A stretch of 64,000 nt of DNA from Streptomyces chrestomyceticus JCM 4735 (lineage in GTDB: Bacteria; Actinomycetota; Actinomycetes; Streptomycetales; Streptomycetaceae): NCBI RefSeq assembly GCF_003865135.1, contig NZ_BHZC01000001.1:5084001-5148000 (forward strand). The letters run 5' to 3'. Below are positions 18,236-29,128 of the stretch, piece after piece. Positions within the stretch are counted from its first letter, which is position 1, and each line of letters opens with the position of its first letter. The notes under the pieces were generated by a model. It made no database searches and was not told where the DNA came from. It saw nothing but the letters and a program-made list of their open reading frames with translations. The translations under genes and the position numbers were made by a program.

Positions 18236-19699
18236 GTGAGCACGGCTTCCGGCACGGACGGTTTCGCGGCACTGCTGCGCACGTTGAAGACGAGGTCAGG
18301 GCTGAGTTACGGCGCCCTGGCCAAACGCCTGCACATGAGTACGTCCACGCTGCACCGCTACTGCAACGGCGACGCGGTGCCGACGGATTACGCGCCCGTG
18401 GAGCGGCTGGCCCGGGTGTGCGGCGCGCGGCCGGAGGAACTGGTCGAGCTGCACCGCCGGTGGATCCTGGCCGACGCGGCGCGGGGGCGACGGACGGCGG
18501 CGGGGGACGGGAAGGCGGGGGACGGGAAGGCGGGGGACGCCGAGCCGGAGGAGGGCGGGCCGGGGAAGACCGGGACGGAGGCTGCTGTACCCGAGTCGGT
18601 ACCGGAGCCCGAGTCCGTGCCGGGCCCCGAGTCCGTGCCGGGCCCCGAGTCCGTACCGGCTCCCGAGCCCGCCCCCGAGCAGGCTCCCACTCCCGCCTCC
18701 GCAGAACCCCCCACCCCCACCCCCACTACCCCCACCACCCGCCCCAAACTCCGCCTGGCCCTGGCAGCCGCCGCCGTCGTCGCGCTGGCCGTGCCCGTCA
18801 TCCTCGTCAGCACCTCCTCCTCGGATTCGGACCGGTCGGCCCCGGCCGGGACGGAGGTGGCCGGCCGGTCGGCCCGCGATGGGCGCGGGCCGGTGCCGGA
18901 CGGCGGGGCCTCCGGCACGCCGTCCCCGTCCGCGTCGGCGTCCGCTTCCGGGGCGGCCGACGCGCCGGTGCGGGGCCGGGCGGCGGACACCGCGAGCCCG
19001 TCCGGGGGCGAGTCCGACGGCCCGCCCGAGGAGGGTGAAGGCAAGGGCGAGGCGGGCGGCAGCAGTGGCGAAAGCAGCGGGACACCGCTCACCGTGGATG
19101 TCCGTACGAACAACTGGGACGACCCCTGCGACCGCTGGTACCTGCTCGACAAGCCGCCCACCGAGGTCCCGCCGCCGCCCACCGGGGTGAGCGCGCGCGG
19201 CTGGGCGAACGCGCTCGGCGGGGTGTCCGGTGGCCACCTCAGGGTGGCGCTGGCCGTGCAGGGCACCAGTGACCAGGCCGTCGTCCTGCACTCGCTGACC
19301 GTACGGACCACCACGCGTACGGCGTCGGCGGCGGGGTCGGCGTACTCCATGGGCGACGGCTGCGGCGGCGGGCTCACCCCGGCCTCGTTCGACGTCGGGT
19401 TGGACGCGGCGCAGCCGGTGACACGGCCGGTGGGCGGCGAGCAGGGGGACCGGAAGATCCCGGCGACCGACTTCCCGTTCAAGGTCTCGGCGTCCGACCC
19501 GCAGATGCTGTACGTGGACGCGCACGCGGAGGCGAACGACGTGAGCTGGTACCTGGAGCTGGAGTGGAGCAGCGGCGGGCGGCGCGGCACGCTGCGCCTG
19601 GACGACCACGGCAAGCCGTTCCGTACGAGCGCGATCAAGGGACGTCCGCAGTACATCTACCGGTGGGACCAGAACGCCTGGGCCCCCTACGGGAGCTGA
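18236..19699 (+). CDS. Membrane-anchored HTH protein with extracytoplasmic domain
   Basis: The 487-residue protein starts at GTG 18236 (GGAGGGG at 18224-18230). Residues about 8-60 form a HTH_31/XRE domain (LLRTLKTRSGLSYGALAKRL, MSTSTLHRYCNGD). A cytosolic linker carries 18-bp tandem repeats encoding PESVPG units. One membrane helix follows (LRLALAAAAVVALAVPVILV), then a long Ser/Gly/Pro-rich stalk and a C-terminal extracellular beta domain with CDRWYLLDKPP. The layout is RodZ-like or sensor-like: a DNA- or cytoskeleton-binding head inside and a probe outside. The exact role is unknown. Confidence 0.85.
   Translation: MSTASGTDGFAALLRTLKTRSGLSYGALAKRLHMSTSTLHRYCNGDAVPTDYAPVERLARVCGARPEELVELHRRWILADAARGRRTAAGDGKAGDGKAGDAEPEEGGPGKTGTEAAVPESVPEPESVPGPESVPGPESVPAPEPAPEQAPTPASAEPPTPTPTTPTTRPKLRLALAAAAVVALAVPVILVSTSSSDSDRSAPAGTEVAGRSARDGRGPVPDGGASGTPSPSASASASGAADAPVRGRAADTASPSGGESDGPPEEGEGKGEAGGSSGESSGTPLTVDVRTNNWDDPCDRWYLLDKPPTEVPPPPTGVSARGWANALGGVSGGHLRVALAVQGTSDQAVVLHSLTVRTTTRTASAAGSAYSMGDGCGGGLTPASFDVGLDAAQPVTRPVGGEQGDRKIPATDFPFKVSASDPQMLYVDAHAEANDVSWYLELEWSSGGRRGTLRLDDHGKPFRTSAIKGRPQYIYRWDQNAWAPYGS
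18596..18664 (+). repeat. 18-bp coding minisatellite in the HTH protein linker
   Basis: Units close to CCCGAGTCCGTGCCGGGC repeat about three to four times and encode PESVPG/PESVPA. The reading frame is kept, so the linker can change length by slippage without breaking the protein. Confidence 0.7.
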
Positions 19700-19730
19700 C
19701 CGTGGAACTGTCTCCCCCCATGGGAGACGG

Positions 19731-19767
19731 AAGGCCCCGCCGGAACGGGATGTTCCGGCGGGGCCTT
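19731..19767. terminator. Bidirectional terminator between the HTH gene and argS
   Basis: A 16-bp perfect stem (AAGGCCCCGCCGGAAC, 19731-19746, with 19752-19767) and a 5-base loop. T-rich sequence follows on the + strand and the stem itself begins AAGG, so it can serve both convergent genes. Confidence 0.85.
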
Positions 19768-19789
19768 CTTCGCATACGCCTCTCGGGTG

Positions 19790-21556
19790 TCAGAGCCGCT
19801 CGGGCGTCCGGATGCCCAGCAGCGCCATGCCGCGGTGCAGCGTGCGGGCCGTCAGCTCGCACAGGAACAGGCGGTTCTCCACCTGCTCGTTGCCGCCTTC
19901 GGCCTTCAGGACCGGGCACTGGTCGTAGAAGGTTGTGTAGAGAGAGGCGAGCTGGTAGAGGTACGCGGCCAGCTTGTGGGGCTCGTAACCGGCCGCCGCC
20001 TCCGCCACGACCTCACCGAACTGGTCCAGGTGCAGACCCAGCGCGCGCTCCGCCGGGGCCAGCTCCAGTTCCGGGTGGGCCTTGGGCGCGGCGTCCCCGG
20101 CGCGGCGGAAGATGGACTGGACGCGGGCGTACGCGTACTGGATGTAGACGCTGGTGTCGCCGTTGAGCGAGACCATCTGGTCCAGGTCGAACTTGTAGTC
20201 GCGGGAGGCCGAGGTGGACAGGTCCGCGTACTTCACGGCGCCGATGCCGACCTGGAAGCCGTTCTCGGTGATCTCCTGCTCGGTCAGGCCGATGTTCTCG
20301 CCCTTCTCCCGGACGACGGCGGTCGCCCGGTCCACCGCCTCGTCGAGCAGGTCCACCAGCCGCACCGTCTCGCCCTCACGGGTCTTGAACGGCTTGCCGT
20401 CCTTGCCGAGGACGGTGCCGAAGGCGAGTTGTACGGGCTCGACGTCGTCGCCCAGCCAGCCGGCCCGGCGGGCGGTCTCGAAGACCATCTTGAAGTGCAG
20501 CGACTGACGGGCGTCGACCACGTACAGCAGGGTCGTGGCGCCGAGGTTCTGCACGCGGTCGCGGATGGCCGACAGGTCGGTGGCCGCGTAGCCGTAGCCG
20601 CCGTTGGACTTCTTGACGATCAGCGGGGTCGGGTTGCCGTCCGGGCCCTTGACGTCGTCGAAGAAGACACAGAGCGCGCCGTCGGAGCGGACCGCGACGC
20701 CGGACTCCTCCAGGAGGCGGCAGGTCTCCTCCAGCATCGCGTTGTAGCCGGACTCGCCGACCACGTCCGCGTCCCGGATCTCCATGTCGAGCTTGTTGAA
20801 GACGGAGTAGAAGTAGACCTTCGACTCGTCGACGAAGCGCTGCCACAGGGCGAGCGTCTCCTCGTCGCCGGCCTGGAGGTCGACGACGCGGCGGCGGGCG
20901 CGGTCCTTGAACTCCTCGTCGGAGTCGAAGAGCGCGCGGGACGCCTTGTAGAGGCGGTTGAGGTTCGACATGGCCTCTTCGCCGGAGGTCTCGTCGCTCT
21001 TGTGGTCGAGCTCGTGCGGGTGCTCGATCAGGTACTGGATGAGCATGCCGAACTGGGTGCCCCAGTCGCCGATGTGGTGGCGGCGGACCACCTTCTCGCC
21101 GGTGAACTCCAGGATCTCGACCATCGCGGCGCCGATCACGGCGGAGCGCAGATGGCCGACGTGCATCTCCTTGGCGACGTTCGGCTGCGCGTAGTCGATG
21201 ACCGTGGTGCCCGGGTTGTCGGCGTACGGGACGCCGAGGCGGTCGTCGGCGGCGCGCGCGGCCAGCGTCCGGACGATCGCCTCGTCGGAGACGGTGATGT
21301 TCAGGAAGCCGGGTCCGGAGACCTCGATCTCCTTGATCACGTCACCGGCGGCGAGCTGCCCGACGACCTGGGAGGCCAGCTCCCGGGGGTTGCCCTTGAG
21401 CTTCTTGGCCAGCGCCAGCATGCCGTTGGCCTGGAAGTCGGCCCGGTCGCTTCGTCGCAGCAGCGGGTCCGCGGCGCCGGCCTCCGGCAGGGCTGCCGAG
21501 AGGGCGTCCGCGACGCGCTGGTTGACCGTGGCTGCGAGGGAAGGGACCGATGTCAT
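19790..21556 (-). CDS. argS: Arginyl-tRNA synthetase
   Basis: Class I synthetase charging tRNA(Arg), 588 residues. It has the N-terminal Add-1 domain (residues 1-100), the HIGH-type motif [16 protein letters not shown], and the KMSK-region variant [15 protein letters not shown]. The C-terminal DALR anticodon domain ends [13 protein letters not shown] 21556 gives [15 protein letters not shown], the expected N-terminus; the much longer open frame upstream on this strand is antisense to lysS and is not coding. It is divergent from lysS across 156 bp. Confidence 0.97.
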   Translation of the reverse strand: MTSVPSLAATVNQRVADALSAALPEAGAADPLLRRSDRADFQANGMLALAKKLKGNPRELASQVVGQLAAGDVIKEIEVSGPGFLNITVSDEAIVRTLAARAADDRLGVPYADNPGTTVIDYAQPNVAKEMHVGHLRSAVIGAAMVEILEFTGEKVVRRHHIGDWGTQFGMLIQYLIEHPHELDHKSDETSGEEAMSNLNRLYKASRALFDSDEEFKDRARRRVVDLQAGDEETLALWQRFVDESKVYFYSVFNKLDMEIRDADVVGESGYNAMLEETCRLLEESGVAVRSDGALCVFFDDVKGPDGNPTPLIVKKSNGGYGYAATDLSAIRDRVQNLGATTLLYVVDARQSLHFKMVFETARRAGWLGDDVEPVQLAFGTVLGKDGKPFKTREGETVRLVDLLDEAVDRATAVVREKGENIGLTEQEITENGFQVGIGAVKYADLSTSASRDYKFDLDQMVSLNGDTSVYIQYAYARVQSIFRRAGDAAPKAHPELELAPAERALGLHLDQFGEVVAEAAAGYEPHKLAAYLYQLASLYTTFYDQCPVLKAEGGNEQVENRLFLCELTARTLHRGMALLGIRTPERL

Positions 21557-21712
21557 GGAATGAAGGCCGTTCCGTTGGTGTGGAAAGGGTTTGCCACCGA
21601 GTATCCCACGGCGGTTCCCTCGGTTTTCCACAGGGAAAAACCGGCGGCGGCGCCGTCTGGGAGAATGGTCGCCGTCAGGCTTGTCGAGTGGTGAGAAGAG
21701 GAAGGGCCGATC

Positions 21713-23437
21713 GTGGCTCAGCAGAGCACCGAGACCGACTGGGTCTCCAGGTTCGCGGACGAGGTCATTGCCGAGGCGGAGCGCCGCGCCCCCGGCAAAC
21801 CGATCGTCTGCGCCTCGGGCCTGAGCCCTTCCGGCCCGATCCACCTGGGCAATCTGCGTGAGGTCATGACGCCGCACCTGGTCGCGGACGAGATCCGCCG
21901 CAGGGGCTTCGAGGTCCGCCACCTGATCTCCTGGGACGACTACGACCGCTACCGCAAGGTCCCGGCCGGCGTCGCGGGCGTCGACGAGTCCTGGGCCGAG
22001 CACATCGGCAAGCCGCTGACCTCGGTGCCGGCCCCGGCCGGTTCCGCCTACCCGAACTGGGCCGAGCACTTCAAGGCCGCCATGGTCGAGGCGCTCGCCG
22101 AGCTGGGCGTGGAGTACGACGGCATCAGCCAGACCGAGCAGTACACCTCCGGTGCCTACCGCGAGCAGATCCTGCACGCGATGAAGCACCGCGCCGACAT
22201 CGACGCGATCCTCGCCCAGTACCGCACCAAGAAGGCCCCGGCGAAGAAGTCGCAGAAGCCGGTCGACGAGGCCGAGCTGGAGGCCGCCGAGGGCTCCGGC
22301 GCGGCCGCCGAGGACGACGGCAGCAGCGGCTCGGCGGGCTATTTCCCGTACAAGCCGTACTGCGGCCAGTGCGACAAGGACCTGACCACGGTCACCTCCT
22401 ACGTGGAGGAGACGACCGAGCTGACGTACACCTGCACGGCCTGCGGGTTCGGCGAGACGGTCCGGCTCAGCGAGTTCAACCGCGGCAAGCTGGTCTGGAA
22501 GGTCGACTGGCCGATGCGCTGGGCCTACGAGGGCGTGATCTTCGAGCCGTCGGGTGTGGACCACTCCTCGCCGGGCTCGTCGTTCGTCGTCGGCGGGCAG
22601 ATCGTGCGCGAGGTCTTCGACGGCGCGCAGCCCATCGGCCCGATGTACGCCTTCGTCGGCATCAGCGGCATGGCCAAGATGTCGTCCTCCAAGGGCGGCG
22701 TGCCGACCCCGGGCGACGCGCTGAAGATCATGGAGGCGCCGCTGCTGCGCTGGCTGTACGCGCGCCGCAAGCCCAACCAGTCCTTCAAGATCGCCTTCGA
22801 CCAGGAGATCCAGCGGCTCTACGACGAGTGGGACAAGCTGGAGGCCAAGGTCGCCGACGGCTCGGCGCTGCCCGCCGACGCCGCCGCGCACTCCCGCGCG
22901 GTCCGCACCGCCGCCGGTGAGCTGCCCCGTACCCCGCGCCCGCTGCCGTACCGCACGCTGGCCTCGGTCGCCGACATCACCGGCGGGCACGACGAGCAGA
23001 CGCTGCGCATCCTCGGCGAGCTGGACCCGGCCGACCCGGTCACGTCCCTGGACGAGACCCGGCCCCGGCTGGACAAGGCCGAGTACTGGATCAACACCCA
23101 GGTCCCGGCCGAGCAGCGCACCATCGTGCGGGACGAGCCGGACACCGAGCTGCTCGGCTCGCTCGACGACCAGGCCCGCGAGTCGCTGCGGCTGCTGCTG
23201 GACGGGCTGGACGAGCACTGGTCGCTGGACGGGCTGACCACGCTCGTCTACGGCGTCCCGAAGATCCAGGCCGGGCTGACGCCGGAGGCCAAGCCGACGC
23301 CCGAGCTGAAGGTCGCGCAGCGCTCGTTCTTCGCGCTCCTCTACAACCTGCTCGTCGGCCGCGACACCGGCCCGCGGCTGCCCACGCTGCTGCTCGCGGT
23401 CGGCGCGGACCGGGTGCGCAAGCTGCTGGGGGCGTGA
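21713..23437 (+). CDS. lysS: Lysyl-tRNA synthetase, class I
   Basis: A 574-residue class I LysRS (archaeal/spirochaete type), which some actinomycetes carry instead of or beside the class II enzyme. Motifs are HIGH in [18 protein letters not shown] and KMSKS in [11 protein letters not shown] zinc-ribbon-like insert CGQCDK...CTACGFGE lies at about residues 220-245, after a charged linker. The helical C-terminal anticodon-binding region is present. GTG 21713 follows GAAGAGGAAGGG. Confidence 0.96.
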   Translation: MAQQSTETDWVSRFADEVIAEAERRAPGKPIVCASGLSPSGPIHLGNLREVMTPHLVADEIRRRGFEVRHLISWDDYDRYRKVPAGVAGVDESWAEHIGKPLTSVPAPAGSAYPNWAEHFKAAMVEALAELGVEYDGISQTEQYTSGAYREQILHAMKHRADIDAILAQYRTKKAPAKKSQKPVDEAELEAAEGSGAAAEDDGSSGSAGYFPYKPYCGQCDKDLTTVTSYVEETTELTYTCTACGFGETVRLSEFNRGKLVWKVDWPMRWAYEGVIFEPSGVDHSSPGSSFVVGGQIVREVFDGAQPIGPMYAFVGISGMAKMSSSKGGVPTPGDALKIMEAPLLRWLYARRKPNQSFKIAFDQEIQRLYDEWDKLEAKVADGSALPADAAAHSRAVRTAAGELPRTPRPLPYRTLASVADITGGHDEQTLRILGELDPADPVTSLDETRPRLDKAEYWINTQVPAEQRTIVRDEPDTELLGSLDDQARESLRLLLDGLDEHWSLDGLTTLVYGVPKIQAGLTPEAKPTPELKVAQRSFFALLYNLLVGRDTGPRLPTLLLAVGADRVRKLLGA

Positions 23438-23454
23438 GGCCGGGCGCGGCGGAC

Positions 23455-23481
23455 CGTCCGTACGGCCGGCGCGTACGGACG
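23455..23481 (+). terminator. Stem-loop after lysS
   Basis: CGTCCGTACG (23455-23464) pairs perfectly with CGTACGGACG (23472-23481) across 7 bp, starting 18 bp after the lysS stop. There is no clear T tract, so it may be of the hairpin-only type common in high-GC actinomycetes. Confidence 0.6.
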
Positions 23482-23538
23482 CGGGTACGGGTATGAGGCC
23501 CTGACCGCGCCGCTGCGACTTTGGAAGTACCGCTGGTT

Positions 23539-23568
23539 CGGCCCCGGGGACGACGTTTCCCGGGGCCG
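23539..23568 (+). terminator. Second stem-loop downstream of lysS
   Basis: CGGCCCCGGG (23539-23548) and CCCGGGGCCG (23559-23568) form a 10-bp stem with a 10-base loop followed by TT. It lies 20 bp ahead of the small membrane protein gene. Confidence 0.6.
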
Positions 23569-23587
23569 TTCGCATGAAGGTGGAACC

Positions 23588-23809
23588 ATGCGAGAAATCA
23601 TCGGAGTCATCGGCATCGTCGTTCTGGTCCAGGGAGCCATGGGCGCCCTCGGCCGGATCTTCACGGACGGTACGGGCTGGGGCATCCTGCCGCACTGGTT
23701 CGACCTGCCGGCGCTCGCGTACGCCGGGATGGCCGCGGCCGGCCTGGCCCTCACCGTGTGGGCGGAGGCGGAGAAGAAGCGCAGGAAGGGTGTGCGGCCG
23801 GGCGCGTAG
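23588..23809 (+). CDS. Small two-helix membrane protein
   Basis: A 73-residue protein with helices [21 protein letters not shown] and [20 protein letters not shown] and a basic C-terminus (EKKRRKG). AAGGTGGAACC precedes ATG 23588. It has the look of a conserved Streptomyces small membrane protein. Function unknown. Confidence 0.75.
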   Translation: MREIIGVIGIVVLVQGAMGALGRIFTDGTGWGILPHWFDLPALAYAGMAAAGLALTVWAEAEKKRRKGVRPGA

Positions 23810-23887
23810 CCGCCCGTCCCGCAGCGTTCCGGGCGGGAAATGCCCGGAACAGACATACGTCGAACACCGGGCGGGGACTCGTGTCCC

Positions 23888-24679
23888 ATGACGGATTCGC
23901 TGACCCCACTCGGACTGCCGGACCGTGTCCGGGCCTGCCTTTTCGATCTCGACGGCGTCCTGACCAAGACGGCCGTCGTGCACACGGCCGCCTGGAAGGA
24001 GACGTTCGACGACTTCCTGCGCCACCGGGACGGCCCCGGATTCACCCCTTTCGATCCGGTCTCCGACTACGACGAGTACGTGGACGGCCGCCCGCGCGCC
24101 GACGGCGTCCGTACCTTCCTCGCCTCGCGCGGCATCGAGCTGCCGGAGGGCGGCCCCGACGACCCGCCGGACCGCGAGACCGTGCACGGGCTGGGCAACC
24201 GCAAGAACGATCTGCTGCTGAAGAAACTCCGCGAGCAGGGTGCCGAGGCGTACGAAGGCTCCCGCCGCTATGTGAACGCCGTACGGGAGCGGGGGCTGGC
24301 CACCGCCGTCGTCTCCTCCAGCGCCAACTGCCGCGAGGTGCTGGAGTCCGTGGACATGACGGGCCTCTTCGACGTACGGATCGACGGGAACGTGGCCGCC
24401 GAGCGGAAACTGCCGGGCAAACCGCACCCCGACACCTTCCTGGAGGCCGCCAAGGAGCTGGGCGTCCCCGCCTCGCAGGCGGCGGTCTACGAGGACGCCC
24501 TGGCCGGGATGGACGCCGGGCGGGCCGGCCACTTCGGGTATGTCGTCGGCGTCGACCGGGTCGGCCAGGCCGACGCGCTGCGGCGGCACGGCGCCGATGT
24601 CGTGGTCAAGGACCTCGCCGAACTGCTGAAACCCGGGCAGCCGACGTCCTCGACCACGGAGGAGGGCGGCCAGGCATGA
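23888..24679 (+). CDS. pgmB: Beta-phosphoglucomutase-like HAD hydrolase
   Basis: A 263-residue HAD-superfamily protein. It has the nucleophile motif DLDGVLT (the loop is FDLDGV), the Thr/Ser motif [13 protein letters not shown], the lysine in GKPHPDTF, and the acidic motif [14 protein letters not shown]. Next to a GH65 phosphorylase it almost certainly converts beta-glucose-1-phosphate to glucose-6-phosphate. ATG 23888 is chosen over 23840 because homology starts [14 protein letters not shown]. It overlaps the GH65 gene by ATGA. Confidence 0.92.
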   Translation: MTDSLTPLGLPDRVRACLFDLDGVLTKTAVVHTAAWKETFDDFLRHRDGPGFTPFDPVSDYDEYVDGRPRADGVRTFLASRGIELPEGGPDDPPDRETVHGLGNRKNDLLLKKLREQGAEAYEGSRRYVNAVRERGLATAVVSSSANCREVLESVDMTGLFDVRIDGNVAAERKLPGKPHPDTFLEAAKELGVPASQAAVYEDALAGMDAGRAGHFGYVVGVDRVGQADALRRHGADVVVKDLAELLKPGQPTSSTTEEGGQA

Positions 24680-27024
24680 TCACCCACTCCTCCTACGCCT
24701 GCGACCCCTGGATCCTGCGCGAGACCGACCTCAACCTGGACGTGCTGCCGCAGAGCGAGTCGGTCTTCGCGCTCTCCAACGGGCACATCGGCTGGCGCGG
24801 CAACCTGGACGAGGGCGAACCGCACGGACTGCCCGGCAGCTACCTCAACGGCGTCCACGAACTGCGCCCGCTCCCGTACGCCGAGGCCGGCTACGGCTAT
24901 CCCGAGTCCGGGCAGACCGTCATCAACGTCACCAACGGCAAGCTGATCCGGCTGCTCGTCAACGACGAACCGTTCGACCTGCGCTACGGCCGGCTGCGCA
25001 GCCACGAACGCGTACTGGACCTGCGCGCCGGCGTACTGCGCCGTACCTGCGAATGGACCTCGCCGGCCGGCTGCACCGTGCGGGTGACCTCCACCCGGCT
25101 GGTCTCCTTCACCCAGCGGGCCGTCGCCGCCGTCGCCTACGAGGTCGAGCCGCTGGACTCCGAGGTGCGGGTCGTCCTGCAGTCCGAACTCGTCACCAAC
25201 GAGCAACTGCCCGAGTCCGGCGGCGACCCCCGGGTCTCCTCGGCGCTGCACAACCCGCTGGAGGCGGAGGAGCACTTCGCCTCCGACGCGCGCCTGCGGC
25301 TGATCCACCGCACGCGGCGCAGCGGACTGCGGGTGGCGGCCGCCGCCGACCACATCGTCGACGCCCCCGAGGGCACCACCCGTACCGACGGCGAGAGCGG
25401 CGACGACGTCGCCCGCTACACCGTCACCGCGCTCCTCGAACAGGGGCAGCGGCTGCGGCTGGAGAAGACGGTGGCGTACGGCTGGTCCAGCGCGCGTTCG
25501 CTGCCCGCCCTGCGCGACCAGGTGGACGCGGCGCTCGCCGGGGCCCGCAGCACCGGCTGGCAGGGCCTGGCCGACCAGCAGCGCGCCTACCTGGACGACT
25601 TCTGGGACCGCGCGGACGTCGAGGTCGACGGCGACGCGGAGATCCAGCAGGCCGTCCGCTTCGCCCTCTTCCACGTCCTCCAGGCGGGCGCGCGGGCCGA
25701 GCAGCGCGCCATTCCCGCCAAGGGCCTGACCGGCTCCGGGTACGACGGCCACACGTTCTGGGACAGCGAGACGTTCGTCCTGCCGATGCTGACGTACACC
25801 TCGCCCGGCGCCGTCGCCGAAGCGCTGCGCTGGCGGCAGAACACGATGGGCGCCGCCCGCGCGCGTGCGGAACAACTCGGCTTCCGCGGCGTCGCGTTCC
25901 CGTGGCGGACCATCGAGGGCTCGGAGTGCTCGGCGTACTGGCCGGCCGGCACCGCGGCCTTCCACGTCAACGCCGACATCGCCGACGCGGTCGTCCGCTA
26001 CGTCTGCGCCACCGGCGACGAGGAGTTCGAGCGGGAGACGGCCGTACCGATCCTGGTGGAGACCGCCCGGCTGTGGCACTCGCTGGGCCAGCACGACCAC
26101 CACGGCACGTTCCACATCGACGGCGTCACCGGCCCCGACGAGTACAGCGCCGTCGCCGACGACAACGTCTACACCAACCTCATGGCCCAGGCGAACCTGC
26201 GGGCCGCCGCCGACGTGGTCGAACGCCACCCGCGCGAGGCCGAGGCGCTCGGCGTCGACGACGAGGAGAGCGCGTCCTGGCGGGACGCCGCCGAGGCGGT
26301 GGCCGTGCCGTACAACCGCAGCCTGCGGGTGCACGAACAGTCGGCGGGCTTCACCACCCACCAGACCTGGGACTTCTCCGGCACCCGCACGGACCAGTAC
26401 CCGCTGATGCTGCACTTCCCGTACTTCGACCTCTACCGCAAACAGGTCGTCAAACAGGCCGACCTGGTCCTCGCCCTGTACAAGCGCGGCGACTGCTTCG
26501 ACGACGAGCACAAGGCGCGCAACTTCGCCTACTACGAGCCGCTGACCGTACGCGACTCCTCCCTGTCCGCCTGCGTCCAGGCGGTCGTCGCCGCCGAGGT
26601 CGGCCATCTGCGCCTGGCCTACGACTACTTGGGCGAAGCGGCCCTGATGGACCTCCAGGACCTGGAGAACAACACCCGCGACGGCCTGCACACCGCCTCA
26701 CTTGCCGGCACCTGGATCGCCCTGGTCGCCGGCTTCGGCGGCATGCGCCACTCGGGGAAGGGCCTGACGTTCGCACCGCGCCTCCCCGAGAAACTCAGCC
26801 GCCTGGCGTTCTCGGTCCAGGTGCTGGGGCGTCGGCTCCGCGTCGAAATCACCGCCAAGACGGTGACGTACAGCATGGTCGAGGGATCGCCGCTGGAAAT
26901 ACAGCACTACGGCGAACCGCTCACCGTCTCCGACAAGGCCCCCCAGGAACGGGAGATCCCGGAACTCCCCGCCCGCCCGGAGCCGGCCCAGCCGCCGGGG
27001 AGGCGGCCGTTGCGGAGGCACTGA
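24676..27024 (+). CDS. Glycoside hydrolase family 65 disaccharide phosphorylase
   Basis: The 782-residue enzyme splits an alpha-glucobiose (maltose, trehalose or kojibiose type) with phosphate, giving beta-glucose-1-phosphate. The order is an N-terminal beta-sandwich (about 1-260), a linker, an (alpha/alpha)6 barrel (about 310-680) and a C-terminal beta-sheet. The general acid is Glu489 in [11 protein letters not shown]. Substrate-site motifs are [16 protein letters not shown] and [16 protein letters not shown]. The overlapping pgmB fits the phosphorylase route. Which sugar is used cannot be decided from sequence. Confidence 0.95.
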   Translation: MITHSSYACDPWILRETDLNLDVLPQSESVFALSNGHIGWRGNLDEGEPHGLPGSYLNGVHELRPLPYAEAGYGYPESGQTVINVTNGKLIRLLVNDEPFDLRYGRLRSHERVLDLRAGVLRRTCEWTSPAGCTVRVTSTRLVSFTQRAVAAVAYEVEPLDSEVRVVLQSELVTNEQLPESGGDPRVSSALHNPLEAEEHFASDARLRLIHRTRRSGLRVAAAADHIVDAPEGTTRTDGESGDDVARYTVTALLEQGQRLRLEKTVAYGWSSARSLPALRDQVDAALAGARSTGWQGLADQQRAYLDDFWDRADVEVDGDAEIQQAVRFALFHVLQAGARAEQRAIPAKGLTGSGYDGHTFWDSETFVLPMLTYTSPGAVAEALRWRQNTMGAARARAEQLGFRGVAFPWRTIEGSECSAYWPAGTAAFHVNADIADAVVRYVCATGDEEFERETAVPILVETARLWHSLGQHDHHGTFHIDGVTGPDEYSAVADDNVYTNLMAQANLRAAADVVERHPREAEALGVDDEESASWRDAAEAVAVPYNRSLRVHEQSAGFTTHQTWDFSGTRTDQYPLMLHFPYFDLYRKQVVKQADLVLALYKRGDCFDDEHKARNFAYYEPLTVRDSSLSACVQAVVAAEVGHLRLAYDYLGEAALMDLQDLENNTRDGLHTASLAGTWIALVAGFGGMRHSGKGLTFAPRLPEKLSRLAFSVQVLGRRLRVEITAKTVTYSMVEGSPLEIQHYGEPLTVSDKAPQEREIPELPARPEPAQPPGRRPLRRH

Positions 27025-27070
27025 GCACGCGGGGCGGTACGGCTCGGACATGAGCCGAGCCGTCGAGGTC

Positions 27071-27113
27071 CCTCCCCGCCCCTCGGCCCGCTGTCGGGCC
27101 GGGGCCGGGGAGG
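27071..27113. terminator. Terminator between GH65 and a convergent lipoprotein gene
   Basis: An 18-19 bp GC stem (27071-27089 with 27096-27113) around a GCTGTC loop. It serves both converging genes. Confidence 0.8.
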
Positions 27114-27127
27114 GCCCACGAAACGCG

Positions 27128-27850
27128 TTACTGATTCGCCTTGCCGACCGCCGCGACGGCCTCCTTGGCGGCGGTCTCGGCGGACTTGAGGAGGTCGCTC
27201 GGGTCGGGGGCGTCGGCGCCGGCCAGGCCCGCGCCGTTGTAGTTGACGGTGACCACGACGTTCGCGGTGCGGGCGACCACCGTCTGGTTCTTGAAGTCGG
27301 AGTCGTCCTTCTTCAGGTCGTAGGTGATCCAGGACGACTCGTCACCGTTGCCCTCGACCGCGCCGGTCTTGACGTTCTTGGCGCCCTGGGTGGCCTTGGC
27401 GGCGTCGACCTGCTTCTTGTAGAAGTCGGTGGCGCGCTTCTCGCCGGTGCCCAGGGTCGGGTCCGAGTCGTAGCGCTGGAAGCCGACGTCCAGCCAGCGG
27501 TACTGGGTGCCGTCCACGCCCTGGGAGTCGGAGCTGTTCCAGGCGCAGTAGCCGCGGGCCATGGCGTCGGAGGACTTGCCCTGTTCGCCGTCGGCGTTCT
27601 TGGTCTTGGGGACCAGCTTCTTGACGGTGTCCTGGGACACGGCCTGGCAGGGGTTGGGCAGCTTCTTCAGCTTCGCGGGCGCGACGCTGGGGGAGGAGCT
27701 GCCGCTCTTGCTGGGGGCGGCGGACTTCGATGCGCCGCCGCCCGACTCCTTCTTGCCGGAGTCGTCGTCGGAGGAGCAGCCGGCGACGAGCATCACCGGT
27801 ACGGCTGCGCAGGCGAGGAGGCTGGCGAGTCGCTTGGCTGAACGGTGCAT
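27128..27850 (-). CDS. DUF3558 lipoprotein, copy 1
   Basis: A 240-residue lipoprotein. The signal and lipobox are LMLVAGC-like (PVMLVAGCSSDDD), followed by a Ser/Lys-rich linker. The DUF3558 domain begins PNPCQAVSQDTVKKLVP, carries the second cysteine in GYCAWNSSD, and ends VVVTVNYNGAGLAGADAPDP. It is similar in layout to the next - strand gene, so the two are probably paralogues. DUF3558 proteins are actinobacterial surface lipoproteins of unknown role. Confidence 0.9.
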   Translation of the reverse strand: MHRSAKRLASLLACAAVPVMLVAGCSSDDDSGKKESGGGASKSAAPSKSGSSSPSVAPAKLKKLPNPCQAVSQDTVKKLVPKTKNADGEQGKSSDAMARGYCAWNSSDSQGVDGTQYRWLDVGFQRYDSDPTLGTGEKRATDFYKKQVDAAKATQGAKNVKTGAVEGNGDESSWITYDLKKDDSDFKNQTVVARTANVVVTVNYNGAGLAGADAPDPSDLLKSAETAAKEAVAAVGKANQ

Positions 27851-28049
27851 GGTTCCTTCGCTGTTCGTCGTCGTTCGGCGCGTCGCACTGGACGCCGTCG
27901 GGTGCCGCGGCGGGCCGGGTGCGGTCCGTCCGCGGTACGTCCTTCGGAGCGCGCGGCGACGCTGCCGCGCGCGGGGCTCGGGGGCACACGGTACGCGGCG
28001 GAAGGCGGCCGGAGGGCGATTCGTGACGTTACTCGCCGGACAAACCGGA

Positions 28050-28967
28050 CTATTCGTTGAAGCGGTCGGCCAGCTCCTGGGCCAGCGCCTGGGCCTTCTC
28101 CTGAAGATCCCTGCTGTCGGGCAGCGTCGTCTTGTCGGCCGACCACTGGTCGTAGGAGAGGGTCACGATGACGTTCGAGGAGCGGAAGACGATCGTGACG
28201 TCCCGGTGCACACCGCTGTCCGCGGTGACCAGCTTGTCGTTGAGGAAGGCGGCGTCGGCGAGGCCGTCCAGGACACGTGGGGCGATGTCGGAGCCGGGTG
28301 TGTCGCTCGGGCTCCCGCTCGGGGAGGCGGGCGGTGAGGAGGAGGCGGGGGACGCCTTGCCGCCCGCGGCGACCTTGCCGGCCGCCTGGTCGTCGTCGGG
28401 ACCGTCGTTCTGGGTGCCCTGGCCGTCCGGGGTGTTCTGGCCGGGCTTGCCGCCCTTGTCGTCCTTGCCGGAAGAGGAGGAGGGTGTGGGGGAGGTGCTG
28501 CTGCCGCCTGCCGGGAGCTGGGCGGCGAGCTCCTTCTTCCCGTAGACGTTCTGTGCCTTGTCGTCGTCGCTGACGGCGGGGTCGTAGGAGACGACCCGCT
28601 CGAAGTCCAGGGTGAGGTGGCGGGTGCCGTCGGGCGCCTCACGCTTCCAGCGGCAGCCGACCCGGCGGTCCGTGTCGTACGTGATGTCGGCCGTGCCCGC
28701 GTAGACCTTGTCGGCGTCCTGCGGGCTCTCCGTACCGCCGGGCGGCAGCAGCCGGCGCAGGATGCCCTTGGAGGGCAGGCCGCAGGGTTCGGGAAGGGTC
28801 TTGTACTTGCCGGGCTCGGCGGACGCCGACGTGGCGGCCGCGCCGCCGCCCTTGGTGTCGGCGGAGCCGCCGGCGGATCCGGAGCCGCCGGTGCAGGCGG
28901 TGAGCGTGGCGGCCAGCGCCGCCACGGTCGCCAGCGCGGTCCCCGGTACGAACGACCTTCGCTGCAC
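28050..28967 (-). CDS. DUF3558 lipoprotein, copy 2
   Basis: A 305-residue lipoprotein starting at GTG 28967 (AAGGAG 9 bases upstream; MQRRSFVPG), with lipobox LTAC. The DUF3558 domain includes LPEPCGLPSKGILRRLLP and GCRWKREAPDGTRHLTLDF. A low-complexity insert of about 85 residues (Ser/Pro/Gly/Asp) splits the domain and is absent from copy 1. It ends VIVTLSYDQWSADKTTLPD. Co-directional with copy 1 but 200 bp apart. Confidence 0.88.
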   Translation of the reverse strand: MQRRSFVPGTALATVAALAATLTACTGGSGSAGGSADTKGGGAAATSASAEPGKYKTLPEPCGLPSKGILRRLLPPGGTESPQDADKVYAGTADITYDTDRRVGCRWKREAPDGTRHLTLDFERVVSYDPAVSDDDKAQNVYGKKELAAQLPAGGSSTSPTPSSSSGKDDKGGKPGQNTPDGQGTQNDGPDDDQAAGKVAAGGKASPASSSPPASPSGSPSDTPGSDIAPRVLDGLADAAFLNDKLVTADSGVHRDVTIVFRSSNVIVTLSYDQWSADKTTLPDSRDLQEKAQALAQELADRFNE

Positions 28968-29128
28968 CGTTCCCGGCTCCTTCCGTAGGAAATCTGGTTG
29001 CCGCGGCCAGACGGCGGATGGACACAATGTCTACCGCACGTTCTGCCGCATACGCCGGTTCCCTGTCCTTGATCAGGCTTCTTGTCCGGCTTTTGCTATT
29101 TATTGATTTTCGGGGGAATGGGGACGTT

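Noticed and set aside
19790..24589. A 1599-codon open frame on the - strand
   Set aside because: Only the part up to 21556 is argS; the rest is antisense to lysS and pgmB with no family resemblance, an effect of high GC.
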